A DNA stretch of 64,000 bases from Zeugodacus cucurbitae (lineage: Eukaryota; Arthropoda; Insecta; Diptera; Tephritidae). This document shows positions 22,513 through 35,112 of the stretch, in pieces (within the stretch, counting starts at the first letter, position 1; each line of letters starts with the position of its first letter). The position numbers were made by a program, and so were the translations under genes. Where the stretch lies: the NCBI RefSeq assembly GCF_028554725.1, contig NC_071669.1, forward strand, positions 35,330,001 to 35,394,000. The letters run 5' to 3'. The notes beneath the pieces were generated by a model. It did no database searches. It had not been told where the DNA came from and was given only the letters and a program-made list of their open reading frames with translations.

Positions 22513-23598
22513 CTATTCCATCGTCATCGATTGGGGAATCGGGTTCGCCATCTCAGCGGTATGCAATGAGTTTGAGATGCCGTTCCACAGCTCCCTTATA
22601 TCGAGATGCTGATGAGTGCTCTCAGAGAGCAGGAGTGCAAGTCGAGTAGAAAATCGTTCGGCTGTCGGTTGTGATTGCAGCTTTTCGACGGCGAACCTTC
22701 CTTGTGTTTGTTGACGGGCGTTCTTTGCTGCACAGAGGCGAGTGCGTATCTTTGCTGCTACTAGATAATGGTCCGAGTCAATGTTTGGTCCTCGGAGCGT
22801 ACGCACGTCTAAAACACTGGAGACATGTCTTCCGTCTATCACAACGTGATCGATTTGGTTGCGCGTGTTTCGATCAGGGGACAGCCACGTTGCTTGATGA
22901 ATTTTTTTATGCTGGAATCTGGTACTACAGACAACCATATTTCGGGCCCCAGCGAAGTCGATCAGCCTCAGGCCGTTTGGCGATGTTTCGTCATGGAGGC
23001 TGAATTTTCCGACTGTTGTGCCAAAGACACCTTCTTTACCCACCCTGGCGTTAAAATCGCCAAGCACGATTTTGACATCGTGGCGGGGGCAGCGCTCATA
23101 GGTGCGTTCTAGGCGCTCATAGAAAGCGTCTTTGGTCACATCGTCCTTCTCTTCCGTTGGGGCGTGGGCGCAAATCAGCGATATGTTGAAGAACCTCGCT
23201 TTTATGCGGATTGTGGCTAGACGTTCATCCACCGGGGTGAATGCCAGGACTCGGCGACGGAGTCTCTCTCCCACCACAAATCCAACACCAAATTTGCGCT
23301 CCTTTATATGGCCGCTGTAGTAGATGTCACAAGGACCCACCTTCTTCCGTCCTTGTCCCGCCCATCGCACTTCTTGGACGGCGGTGATGTCAGCCTTTAG
23401 TTGTATGAGGACATCAACCAGCTGGGCAGAGGCACCTTCCCAATTAAGAGTCCGGACATTCCAGGTGCATGCCCTCAAATCATGGTCCTTAGTACGTTTG
23501 CAGGGGTCGTCATCAAAAGGGGGGTTTCTCATCCGAGGCTCGGTGTTTGTTTTCATTGGGGAGATTTTTTTATGTGGTGGGTCCCAAGCCCTACGCAC
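22513..23598 (-). pseudogene. RTE endonuclease part of the split ORF
   Basis: A 361-residue frame holding an apurinic-like endonuclease (APE) domain: WNVRTLN, QEVRWAGQG, AHAPTEEKDD, VLGDFNARVG, NQIDHVVIDGR and SDHYLVAAK, in the usual order. It ends in out-of-frame residues (EMANPIPQSMTME) created by the downstream deletion. In intact RTE elements this domain nicks the target DNA to prime reverse transcription. An in-frame start lies upstream, but the conserved start shared with the intact copy is uncertain. Confidence 0.88.
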
Positions 23599-23813
23599 AA
23601 CCGCACAAGCGGGCTTCGCCTTCTCACTTTAGCTCGCCTCCAAACGGATGTCTGTTAGCTACCCAGGGGATACTTGGTCTAAAACCGGAAGTCGTGAGCT
23701 GCTTGAGTCATATGCAAAAGAATCGTTCCTGGCCACTCCCAAGTGAATGGCAATCAGAAACTTTCCTCACTCACTTCCTCACTTCCACATATGACCCCAT
23801 CCCCCTAACTTTA

Positions 23814-24050
23814 CTATAAATATAGATATATTAGTGAAATTCGGCACACAGTATGGTGGTATTTCCGTTAACCAAAAAACCGTTCCTAATTGGTTTTATG
23901 TACATTCTACTACTGCTATATCAACTCCACTTGCTGGAGGCAGTTCCCAATAGCACTTCCTAATACAACATGTAGACGAGTGAAATAAATTAATAATAAC
24001 GGCTACTAACAATGTGTTAAATTGGTAACCAAAAGAACTAAATTACATGC
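23814..24050. other. Short unassigned stretch
   Basis: AT-rich, with no recognisable feature. Confidence 0.35.
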
Positions 24051-24313
24051 CAAAGATGGAACGTTTTTGGATCAAAAACCATATCTCAACAACGACTCAA
24101 TAAAAATATGGTACGAAGCATTTTCTTGACATTCCAATGCCACTCTTTGAAAATGTACCAAATCGGTTCACAACCAGGTCTGCTTTCCATATGACACAAT
24201 ATTAACATTAAGATATCGGTTTAAATCTTTTGCACAAATACTGCATTCAAAGTGTATCTTGAATCTTATCCTTCTCTTATTAATATTATGTTATAGTTAT
24301 AATATTATCCTCA
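24051..24313 (+). repeat. Diverged DINE-1/Helentron-like repeat fragment (forward)
   Basis: Interior blocks ATCAAAAACCATATCTCAAC, TACCAAATCGGTTCACAACC and CTTTTGCACAAATACTGCAT identify an old, truncated forward copy. It abuts the reverse copy that follows. Confidence 0.65.
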
Positions 24314-25346
24314 AACAAGTAAGGAACAATTTGACCCACATATTCGTCATATATATTGTATAAAGTCCATTGAAAGTTGGAAACCATAATATTAGGTTAG
24401 AAGCACCGAGGTCCTCGTGTTCGATATATGGGGCCTTAAAAAACTATGGTCCGATTTCGGCTATTTTTAGAATGGGGCTGCCACACTATAAACATAGTAT
24501 TTGTGCAAAGTTCTGCACCGATATCTTCACTAGTGCTTACTTTATATATTGTATTGATTATATTGATTCAGATCATCTTCAAAGTTCTGGTATATAGGAA
24601 GTAGGCGTGGTTGTAAAGCGATTTGGCCTATTTTCACAAGTTCATAAGTGGGCGACGCTACGCTCATTTTCCATTTTGTAAAAAAAATCTGAGTGCAGCT
24701 TCCATCTGCCATTCCTTATGTGAAATTTAGTGTTTCTGTCGTTTTTCGTTAGTGAGTTCACCCACTTTTAGTAATTTTCAACCTAACTTTTGTATGGGAG
24801 GTGGGCGTGGTTATTATCCGATTTCTTTCATTTTTGGACTGTATTAGGAAGTGGCTAAAAACAACGACTGCAGAAAGTTTGGTTTATATAACTCTATTGG
24901 TTTGTGAGATATGTATAAAAAACTTAGTAGGGGGCGGGGCCACGCCCACTTCCCCAAAAAAATTACAATTACCTTCATACCAAATTTTATTTCCATAGCT
25001 TTATTTATGGCTTAGTTATCGCACTTTATGTGTTTTCGGTTTTCGCCATTTTGTGGGCGGGCAGTGGTCCGATTTTGCTCATTTTCGAAAGTAACCTTCC
25101 TATGGGGCCAAGAAATAAGTGTGAACAGTTTCATCAAGATATCTTAATTTTTACTCAAGTTACAGCTTGCACAGACGGACGGACGGAAGGACAGACAGAC
25201 ATTCGGATTTGAACTCCACTCTTCACCCTGATCACTTTGGTATATATAACCCTATATCTAACTCGTTTAGTTTTGGGTGTTACAAACAACCGTTATATGA
25301 ACAAAACTATAATACTCTCTTTAGCAACATTTGTTGCGAGAGTATA
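24314..25346 (-). repeat. DINE-1/Helentron-like repeat (reverse)
   Basis: Starts AACAAGTAAGGA but lacks the stem-loop block just inside, continues through GACCCACATATTCGTCATA and the microsatellite GACGGACGGACGGAAGGACAG (about 25170-25200), and ends with GTTGCGAGAGTATA at 25346. It is about 1.0 kb. Confidence 0.85.
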
Positions 25347-25800
25347 GAAATAGTCAAACACGGTTCATAATCTTGCAAGGCAAGAGATACTGAACATGAA
25401 GACGTCAATGTTTTTGGAAGACTATTTCCATGTAATAATGTGCCCATGTGAAAAAAATGGGAAAACTCTGAGCATTACTTTAGACACTATACATCTAATA
25501 TTATGATTATCATATTTTCGGTGGGTATTATGCCGTTTACATCGGTCTATATGTAAGATATCTCAGAAAATTATGTGAAATTATCTTGAAAGCACTGTGG
25601 TTTGGTGGCGGAGGAATAAGGTATGCTACTGGTTTTCTTTATTCTAGTGAACTTTATGCTAAATATGTAGATAGAATGTTGTGTTATATTAATACAATTT
25701 TGTGGAGATACATATTTAGGTTTTTGAGTATAGACTTTCCTCGAACCCAAGTCAACCCCATAGTGATAAAATCTAGCTCCCATAGTCCGAAATAAATGGC
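25347..25800 (+). repeat. Old DINE-1/Helentron-like repeat fragment (forward)
   Basis: Weak but ordered matches: ACTGAACATGAAGACGTCA, TTTTCGGTGGGTATTATGCCG and GTAAGATATCTCAGAAAATTA parallel the 3' half of forward copies. The termini are lost. Short frames on both strands here are chance. Confidence 0.5.
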
Positions 25801-28309
25801 GGAGGATTCTTAGTAGTGTATGAGATATGGCTCGCCCTTCTTTTTTTTTGAAAAGAAAAATGGTAAATTTTGAAAGTGCAGGAAACGTGTGCGTTAAGTG
25901 TGATTAATATATCTGTACGTTTGTTAAACTTTTCAATTATATATTTATTTCAAAGCTAATTTAAAGTGAAACCAAATCCTTTTCCACTTGGATACCGAAG
26001 ACGTTCTTTTACTGTCAATTGTGGTATTTTTAGAGTTGAAGGTCCTACTTAGTGTAGATGTTGGTTTTTATTAGCAGAACTGTGTTATCTAAGGCTCGAA
26101 CAGTCATATCAAATACCTAGTTATCAATTTCCTTCTTATAAGATGTAGTTGTTCATGCGTTTGTGAGCATGATGAGATATTTTTATAGTATGACCATCTT
26201 TCGAACAGAGGACTTTAGCTCTCAATTGCATATTCAGTCCAAATTATACAAATTTCTGGTGGCAAAGATATATTATGCTGAAGAAAATATTTACATTGAC
26301 ATATGGATATGAACCTTTATGGAATAAAGTTAACCGGATTTTTATTACATTGACCAATTAGGTTTTAAATTGTACGATTTGGTGTGACAACGTTCACGAA
26401 TCGTCTCGAATTTTAACATTTCTTGGTCTCTTATAGATTGTTTTCTAATTTTATAGACAATCCTTAGGAGAATGAAACTATTATACTGCCTGTAAAATAT
26501 TGCACGAATATAAATGCTGTGTGAGTAATAACAAATACAACGCCGACAATTTTCTTGCATTTGAGGAAGCATCCTTATTTGATTGGTGATTCATCGCTGA
26601 ATGTCTAAGTGTACGTTCCACTATTTTAAAAGGCAGCTAAATTCGTGTTAATCACTAAATCTTGGCGTTGCATGCATAACCACTGTTAGTACAATGTTAT
26701 ATAAGATGTCGCACAAACACTCCTTTGGACCATATTGCTGAGATGATAAGCATGTTCATATGTAGAAAAACGCTTCGTTACGAAAGTATTTAGTACCCAT
26801 AAGGCGGCTACTTATACGCCACAAGCGGCTTGCTCGTATATGTCCCCTGTGGAAATTGAATTAATACTTATTCCATTTCATATATGGTTATACTATGATA
26901 CATTGGACTAGGCCATTATATATAGAAAAGAATGAGTTCAGATCCCTGCAGGGTGTTTAGTTATATGTATGTGTGTGTGCAGCGGGGATTTTGCACTGTT
27001 TCCTACAATTAGTGGTTAATAAGTAGGCATTTGATTTTTTTTCCTTTCTCTTTTCTAACCTTTCTTAAGTTGTTATCAACACGCCTTCAGAGAACGTCGT
27101 CACAGATTTACTTACATACACTCGTGGTACTTGCCACCCTTCGTCAATGACGCTGATGCGGCAACGAGATTCAGGCTGTGCGCATATCCTACTTGGCATT
27201 CTACTTCCCGCACGTACATACCTTGAAGTAGTTGGCGAAAACTGTGTGGAAAACTATGTCACACAGCTCCGCTACCAGCCCATCACGCCTCTGCTGATCG
27301 CTGACAACCAAATCTAACTGCATATTTTCATAGTTGGTTAGTGAATTGTTTGACGGAGGCTGCCTGTTTGCCGCGCCGCATAACTGCAGCGCAAAGTGTT
27401 GACTCTGAGTTGTTGGCTTTTGCTGGCGACTGCGTCAGCATTTTTCGAGTGCGATCCGCCGTGCATGACTAGCTGCTCGGCGCAATGTTAACCACAGCAA
27501 GAGTCAGTACCCATCAACTGGTAACCATTGACTGCAGTCTGCCAATGCTTGAATGACGATTACTTGACAAATCTAACGCCACGATATAGAAAAGTGACAC
27601 TCGAGCTGAACAACTTATGGGTGACTTTGCAGCTTGCCATAACCGGCTGACGTCTTTGAACGCCGGCTCAGTGGCTCTGTGATGCCGAGGGCGGTTACAG
27701 TGATAGCAAGCGACAACTGGCACGCCTTCTTGTCGGTGCACAGACCTCTGCAGACAGCGTAAGGATTTCCGCTTTGCGGTGTCCCCCGCATTCGTGGCTA
27801 AATGCGGTTAAATGGTATTCAACGCTCTTATATTCCTACCCATTCAACTGTTTCAGCGAACGCTTGTTACCCTGTCAGTCTGCGCTTATAATCTCTAATT
27901 TTAATATTTAATCGAACGAGTGAGACTTGCAAAATTAGGAAGCACCTTGATGCAATTATGGGTATAAGAGTGTGCAATTACTTTCGTAGTTTTATGTTTG
28001 CACATACATATGTATATTAACAAACATCTCTACAAAGGATTGTCGACTATGAATTTATTATTTTTAATTTAAAGGAAATTAATTTGTCATTACTTACATA
28101 ATATCTATCTGTCTAGGGTATATTTAATAACCAAAATTGCTAGCTTTTTAGTTATCCTTATAGTATGATATATATGGAGTAAATATGGATCCGGTAATTC
28201 TGCTTCGACGTGCTACGTGTTTAAAATATAGTCTAACCCTAATTCCCTGTATGAATGTAATTGACCTGGGAACCGTTTATCTGATTAAAACCGAATTGAT
28301 AATAGCGCG
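25801..28309. other. Unassigned intronic sequence with one RTE scrap
   Basis: At about 26200-26275 (minus) a decayed RTE piece matches the intact copy (GAGGACTTTA, CAATTGCATATTCAGTCCAAA). The section 27060-27850 is distinctly less AT-rich and looks single-copy. It contains a 75-codon minus-strand frame that I do not recognise. No RNA gene or splice-bounded exon is evident. Confidence 0.45.
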
Positions 28310-28968
28310 TATTTCTTCTCTTTCCCTAGCAATTCGGCGCCAGTTCGAAATACCAAGCGTGACCAGGTTGCTCTCCACCTGAACTTTCCAACAGAGTGGA
28401 GGCCTTCCTCAGCAAGCGTAGCCCCTGTCAGGTCATTCCATCGTCTGCGGTATTCGCCGTTGCCAATGTTCAAAGGACCATAAATTTTCCACAAAACCTC
28501 TCGAAAACTCCTAGCATGTTGACATCGTCAACGCTTCTGCACCGTAAAGCAGGACGCGAATAATAAGAGACTTGTAGAGTTTGATTTTGGTTCGTCTGGA
28601 GAGGACTTTACTTGTCAATTGCCTACTCTGTCCAAAGTAGCGCCAGTTGGCAAGAGTTATCCTGCGTTTGATTTCGAGGCTTGCATTGTTGGTGTTGTTG
28701 ATGCTTGTTCGAAGATTGACGAAATTATCTAAAACTTCAATGTTATAACTGTCAACAGTAACGTGGGAGCCAAGACGCGATTGCGCTCACTGTTTGTTTG
28801 ATGACAGGATATATTCCGTCTTGTCCTCATTCACCACCAGACCCATTCCCTTCGCTTCCTTATCCAGTCTGGAAAAAGCAGAACTAACGCCGCGGTTGTT
28901 GATTCCAATGACATTCATATCATTGGCGTACGGCAGCAGCTGTACACTCTTATAGAATATACTACTTT
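28310..28968 (-). pseudogene. Decayed RTE retrotransposon fragment
   Basis: Corresponds to about 46090-46866 of the intact element, from the C-terminal region (WRQ..., KIYGPLNIGNGEYRRRWND at 28420-28494) back to the YADD region (AYADD equivalent near 28915-28940, where the DNA reads CATATCATTGGCGTA). Many substitutions and deletions interrupt the frame, and both element ends are missing. It is clearly older than the copies at 20945 and 46006. Confidence 0.85.
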
Positions 28969-29978
28969 TGTTTTTAAGAAGAAATAAGTATATATATTAT
29001 ATATATATAGAACTGCAGAAAAGTAGTAGTAGTAGAATAACTGCAGAAAAGTAGCCTCGCTCATGTCATTGATTGTAGTATATAGGTTTATCAAGATCTC
29101 TAAAAAGCTGATATTGATTTGAACGTAACTTCATCAGGAAGTAGTTTTTCGTTTGTTTAGTTTAAAATAGCCTTTAGCATTTATTAATTAATATTTTTAG
29201 TTATTTAAATTTTTTTCATACTGTACTAATTTAGAATGACCTGATCTACCTCAAACTATATTTGTATATACTAAATTGCGTACAAAAAGCATGCTAAGTT
29301 TAATGTGTAGTAAATGAAGTGGATTATTGAATTACACAAAAATTGTCAAATGTGACACAATTCGAATATATATGTACATATTTTTGACAGCTACGAAAAT
29401 AGAAGTGCTCACCGTGCTGCCACAAAATGAGTTTCCGAAGTGCGTATATTTAATATTCATGCCATGCATATAAAAATAGAAATAATAGTTTCCCTAAGTA
29501 CTGCTTGTATGTACTAAGAGTACTCTTTCTTCACTAGATGTTGCAGCAAACATTGGATCTGATAAGGAATCGATCATTCGCAAAGTCTGCTTTCCGATCT
29601 ACTTTTACTAGAACTGATGGCTGTATTTTCCTAAGAATATTTATCTTGAACACTGAAAGAGCGGTCGTTTTCATGTTTTAGACTTTGTGAGAAGTTTTTG
29701 AGATACCTGTTGCCACCTGAGTTCATTATATTAGTGACGGATCAGGGGATGGAGACATGTTTTGTACTAATTTCTTTTTTCATGTCTGATTTCTCGAAAT
29801 GAACATTATTGCTGGAATGGATGAAATATAATCAATCAGTGGAAAGAAAACCATTGAATTTGGTTTATGTGGATTAAACAAATGTGTCAGCTCTTGCAAA
29901 AACATTATTACAATATCTATAAATGTGCTGTCATTTGCCGACATATTTGATGTAACTTATGAATTATAAGTTATGATT
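28969..29978. other. Unassigned AT-rich sequence with microsatellites
   Basis: (TA)n at about 28988-29008 and (AGT)n at about 29020-29034. Nothing else is recognised. Confidence 0.4.
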
Positions 29979-31935
29979 AACAAGTATCCGGGTGTAACCG
30001 AACATTTTATACTCTCGGAATTTATTTATTTAATTTTATTAATATAACACACAATTTGACCCACATATTCGTCATATATGTATATGTTATAAAGTCCATT
30101 GAAAGTTGGAAACCCTAATTTTAGGTATATGGGATATAGGTGCAGTTATGACCCGATTTCACCCATTTTTGGCACGGAGACATATTATTAAAAGAAACAT
30201 ATTCCCTTTGAATTTCTTCAAAATATCTGAAATTTTCGAAAAAAAAAATTAAAAGGGCTGAGGTCCTCACTATAGTGCCACCCACACTTTAATGCAGTAT
30301 TTGTGTAAAATTCCGACAGCTTCACTGGTGCTTTACTTATACAGTATGGAAAATCCTTATTCGTACACCCTATTTTTTCAGCGAAAATTATATGCATAAG
30401 AGTGTGTGTATAAGAGTAAAATGTTCAAACCAATTTTGATTTGGATGAAAAATGACTGCAGAATGCCAAATGTATTAATTTTTATATAAAAGTAAATAAT
30501 ATTTCCACAAAAACTAAAATTATATGATAGCCACTCGCCGTGTTCGTATACTCCTAACTGATAACTATAATCAAAAGCATTTATTAATATGAGTACCTAG
30601 TGGGATATCTTTTTTGTTAAATAACTGCGTGCAATCGCTGTTCCAATGATTTCCTTAACTTTTTCGTAAGTTTTCTTGCACTCCTTTTGCAATGCTTCTT
30701 TATGCTGTTTCTTGTTGCTAATATTGTAAATTTTCAACCGTTTTCAACAACAGACCATAAATTTTCAATTGGGGTTATATTTGGGCTTTGCGGTTATTGT
30801 TTTTATGTAAAATCGAAAGTAGTAGAAGATCCAAAGACGAGTATCCAGCGCAATATGTTTGGGGTCATATCTTGGTGATATGATCCCCAATCCAAAGTTA
30901 TCTTTTTTCATAGAATATCAATGTATATTTTCGCATTCATTATTCCGGTTATTGGAACAAGTTTTCCTACTCCAGCTGCAGCAAAACATTCCCAAAATAT
31001 GATGGAAAGTCCACCGTGCTTAAATGTGGGCAAACGTTCTAAGTAACGAAGACGTTTACTTTTACCCTTCTGTCATTATATTTAATATTAAATTTGGAAA
31101 CATTATTTTGACATTCTGCAGACATTTTTCATCTAAACCTAGTTTTTGCTTGCAAAACTGGTTTTAAAATTTCTATTTTCGCTGAAAGTGTACAAATACG
31201 AATTTTGCATACTGTATATTGTAAAGTGAACGATTCAGAATGATTAATAATTAGGGTATATGTGAAGTAGGCATGGTTGTGAATCGATTTCACACATATT
31301 CAAACTATTGTATTGGGATGCCAAGGAAATGTTACAAACCGAATTTCATTAAAACTGTTCGAGTAGTTGCAAAGATATGAATTTTGACCCATAAGTGGGT
31401 ATACCAATTTGAGTGCAGCCCTTCTTCTAACATCTTTATAATGAAATTTAAGGTTTCTGCTGTTTTGCATGACCGAATTAAATCATTTTCAGTAATTTTA
31501 TTTTGTATGGGAGGTGGGCGTGGTTATAATCGTGCGTCAATTAAACGACTCTAGAGAGTTTCGTTGATATATCTTTAGAAGTTTACGAAATATGTACAAA
31601 AAACTTAGTAGGCGGCGGGCCTCGTCCTCTTTCCCAAAAATTACATCCAAATATTTGTTTTGGTTTTCTCTATTTTGTGGGTGTGGCAGTGGTCCGATTT
31701 CGCCTATCTACCAAAGCAACCTTCCAACGGTGTCAAGGAAAACGTGACCAAGTTTCATGGAGATATCCCAATTTTTACTCAAGTTACAGTTTGCACAGAC
31801 GGACGGACGAACATCTAGACTTACACTCCACTCGTCACCCTGATCATGTTGGTATATATAACTCAACGTCTAACTGTTTTTGTTTTGGGTGTTACATAAA
31901 ACCGTTATGTGAACAAAACTATTATACTTTCTTTC
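29979..31935 (-). repeat. DINE-1/Helentron-like repeat (reverse) interrupted by a Tc1 element
   Basis: Begins AACAAGTATCCGGGTGTAACCGAAC and TATACTCTCGGAATTT, and runs to 30341. It resumes at 31215 (TATTGTAAAGTGAACGATTCAGA) and ends at about 31935 just after AACAAAACTATTATACTTTC, without its terminal hairpin. The intervening 30342-31214 is the inserted transposon. The microsatellite is reduced to GACGGACGGACG. Confidence 0.85.
30342..31214 (-). mobile_element. Tc1/mariner-type transposon with decayed transposase
   Basis: The ends match as inverted repeats (CAGTATGGAAAATCC...TTTCAGCGAAAAT on the left, mirrored on the right ending CATACTG) and are flanked by TA on both sides (30340-30341 and 31215-31216). 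Length is 873 bp. On the minus strand, AAAGVGKLVPITGIMNAKIY (from about 30975 downward) is the catalytic-domain segment of a Tc1 transposase. The rest is broken or deleted, so the element is non-autonomous. Confidence 0.88.
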
Positions 31936-32040
31936 GAATTTATGCGCATAAGGTATCCATCCGTTTTCTCATAAAATCAAAGATGTTTTATCAAATTCTT
32001 CAAATTTCAGGCAATTTAAGTTCATCATTTTCGCATTTTT

Positions 32041-33110
32041 TATACTCTCGCAACAAAAGTTGCTAAGAGAGTATTATAGTTTTGTTCACATAACGGTTGC
32101 TTGTAAGTCATAAAACAAAACGAGTTAGATATAGGGTTATATATATCAAAATGATAAGGGTGACGAGACGAGTCAAAATCCGAATGTCTGTCTGTCCGTC
32201 CGTCCGTCTGTCCGTCCGTCACACGTTCCTTGGGACCGTGAGAGGGCAAAATCGGACCACTGCCACGCCCACAAAATGGCGAAAACCGAAAAGACAAAAA
32301 GTGTCATAACTAAGCCATAAATAAATTTATAAAAGTAAAATTTGGAACAGAGAATCGCACTAGGAAGGGGCATATTTGGATGTAATTTTTTTGGGAAAAT
32401 GGGCGTGCAGTCAGTTCTCTTACATACCCCTCCACACACCATGAAATTAGTTGAAATCGGATAATAACCACGCCCACCTCCCATACAAAGGTTAGGTTGA
32501 AGATTACTAAAAGTGGGTTAACTCAGTAACGAAAAACGCCAGAAACACTAAATTTCACATAAGAAATGGCAGATGGAAGATGCACTCAGATTTTTTAACA
32601 AAATGGAAAATGGGCGTGGCATCGCCCACTTATGGGTCAAAAACCATATCTCAGGAACTACTCGATCGATTTCAATGAAATTTGGTTTGTAGTAGTTTCC
32701 TTACATCCCAATGATGTGTTGTGAAAATAGGCCAAATCGCTTCACAACCACGCCTACTTCCTATATACCAGAACTTTGAAGACGATCTGAATCGTTTTCT
32801 TTACAATATATAAAGTAAGCATTAGTGAAGATATCGATGCAGAACTTTGCACAAATACTACCTTTATAGTGTGGCAGCCCCATTCTAAAAATCGCCGAAA
32901 TCGGACCATAAGTTTTTAAGGCCCCATTAATCGAACATGAGGACCTAGGTGCTTCTAACCTAATTAGGGTTTCAATGGACTTTATACAATATATATGACG
33001 AATATGTGGGTCAAATTGTATATTATATTATATAAATAAAGTTAAATAAATAAATTGCGAGAGTATAAAAAGTTCGGTTACACCCGAACTTAGGCCCTTC
33101 CTTGCTTGTT
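32041..33110 (+). repeat. DINE-1/Helentron-like repeat (forward)
   Basis: Starts TATACTCTCGCAACAAAAGTTGC after a T run, has GTCTGTCTGTCCGTCCGTCC near 32186, and ends GTTCGG...CCGAAC...CTTGCTTGTT at 33110. The central part is partly deleted relative to 8502-9947. Confidence 0.9.
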
Positions 33111-34626
33111 TTTTCAAAATTTTGATGGTAGTTGGGTCGAGTTTACACTGCTTCCTGGAAGTTGATTGAAAAGAGCCGAAATGAAAACTTGAGAAATTCA
33201 ATTTAAATTCAACACATTTCAGCAATTAATAACTCGTTTGGACAAACTTGCTCACACCTATCAATATGACATGTGCGATTATACTACACATAGTGAGAAC
33301 GGGCACCAATATTAGCATACAAATATAATCAGGGGAGACGAGCACACAAATGGACATACAAATATTCGGTGAAAAACGCTGCAGCGACAAAATCCGAAAA
33401 CGATTGAAGCTCAATTTACTATGTACCAGTCATCAATAAAATCCATCGCTGCTTCATCTCCAACGCCAATGCACAAATCCTAAACGCAATCCCAATTCCA
33501 AATCGCAATCAGGAAGAGTATTAATGGGAAATTATCGTCTGCACTTTATGGCATTCATCATCGCATTTCATTCCCCTCATGAAACCCTCGGCAGCCATAC
33601 CCTCATTCCGTGAAGTTGTTGTGCTTGTCCTCGTACAAGTAATTCGTGGCGTTTTCAATCATCACTGTCGTCGCTGTCAACCTCTCCATAATTATTGCCT
33701 TTAGCCTGAAGTCTTACTTTATTTGAATATTGAAATATCTACTTGTACATACGTATGTAGGTGTGATATATTTGCCTTCTTGTACTCGTATATGTATGAA
33801 ATGGGAAATTGTAGGTAAAGTTTGTTGTGCATTAGGGTTGTTTTTATTTGGAAAACTGCAATGTAATAATTTTCTATATTATCAAAAAATTTATGAGAAA
33901 CTTTTTCGTGTCAGTTGCCAGCCATTGTGATCGAAGTTATCGCTTTTAGACAACTTTTTTCTAACTTTCAGATTTTGTGTCATTTTGACTCACGTAGAAC
34001 CGAATAATATACATATTTATTACACCATTAGTCAAATAATGTCTGATTAAAAACAGGAAGTTTTATTCGAAATAAATATCTTTCTTTTCTGTCTATAAAC
34101 AGCAAAGAGAGAGATTATTTGATAAAAAGAGGTTTAACAGGCCTGCTTTAGAACTTTATATGAATAAGTCGTCCGAAAAATATATTTATTTTAAGGTCGT
34201 AATCTTGTTAACATTTCTTACATAATTTGGTAAAATTATTTAAACTTGGATTGTTAAGTTCTATTACTTTAAAGCTACGCTGCTCTGGTCCTGGTTCTAC
34301 GTACTTATATACAAAGAAAATAAGGACTAAGTAAGCGGGTATCGAAATCACTTACAGTTGAACTTCCATGCCGCGAACTTCTATAACTCGAAGTTCACCA
34401 TAACTCGGATCTCTTGAATTGGTATTAGAAGTCAAATTTCATACAAACAACTCGGAAGTCTCTCTAACTTGAAGTTTTCCTGTGGAATATAAGGATTCGA
34501 GATAGGGAAGTACAACTGTATTATATTTATTTCAGTATTTTAAATAGCTTAAAAAGAGTTCTATGAAATGTCTGTATTACCTATAATAAATATTCGGAGA
34601 TGTAGTATTTTATTACTTTAGAAATA
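33111..34626. other. Unassigned intronic sequence
   Basis: No gene recognised. The section 33420-33720 is less AT-rich and non-repetitive by eye. Confidence 0.4.
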
Positions 34627-35110
34627 CAGTAATCCCCGCATAAGTGCCCCCTCTGAACATGCAAGACTTTTGAGACACTTAAGCGGGAAAGGCACTTTAA
34701 TGAATCCCTCTTAAGTGCCTCGAGGTACTTACCAAGCTTTTTCGCAATTATTTCGATCTAATATTTTTTCTTTTAGAATGAAAATCACATTTATTTATTA
34801 TTATTAACAAAAATACGTATTAATAACAATAAATATGAAAAACAAAAAACATTACAAAACTATGATTATGTTTTTCTTTTGACAATTCTCAGCGCATTAA
34901 ATGTCAAAAATATGAAAAGGAACTTATAAGAGGAAAATTGCAAACAATTTTGTATTTGTGGCTAAAATATAACGGGCATTTAAGCGTGAAAGGCACTTAA
35001 GCGGGGAATTTTATATGTAAATTTAGAGAAAAAATGAGGATGCCTCAAAATATGGTCACTTAAGAGGGATAGGCACTTAAACAGGGGGAGCACTTAGACG
35101 GGGATCACTG
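34627..35110. mobile_element. Pogo-like MITE (TA-flanked)
   Basis: Inverted ends CAGTAATCCCCGCATAAGTG and, mirrored, CAGTGATCCCCGTCTAAGTG are flanked by TA on both sides. Variants of the motif GGCACTTAAGCGGG recur several times within both subterminal regions. Length is 484 bp with an AT-rich centre and no transposase frame. A lone terminus of the same family is at 19990. Confidence 0.88.
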
Positions 35111-35112
35111 TA

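Larger units (their letters stand above)
20945..23813 (-). mobile_element. RTE-type non-LTR retrotransposon with internal deletion
   Basis: Nearly identical by eye to the intact copy at 46006-49275. A (TA)n tail lies at 20944-20961 on the 3' side. The 5' end is at about 23813 (GGGGATGGGGTCATATG on the minus strand). Compared with the intact copy it lacks 412 bp at 22554/22555 (the segment equivalent to 47615-48026). That shifts the frame and splits the protein into an endonuclease part (22513-23598) and an RT part (20978-22465). No target duplication was evident. Confidence 0.92.

Noticed and set aside
23814..24313. Target-site duplication for the RTE copy at 20945-23813
   Set aside because: The bases beyond 23813 (TAACTTTACT) do not match those before the (TA)n tail (CCTCAAGGG).
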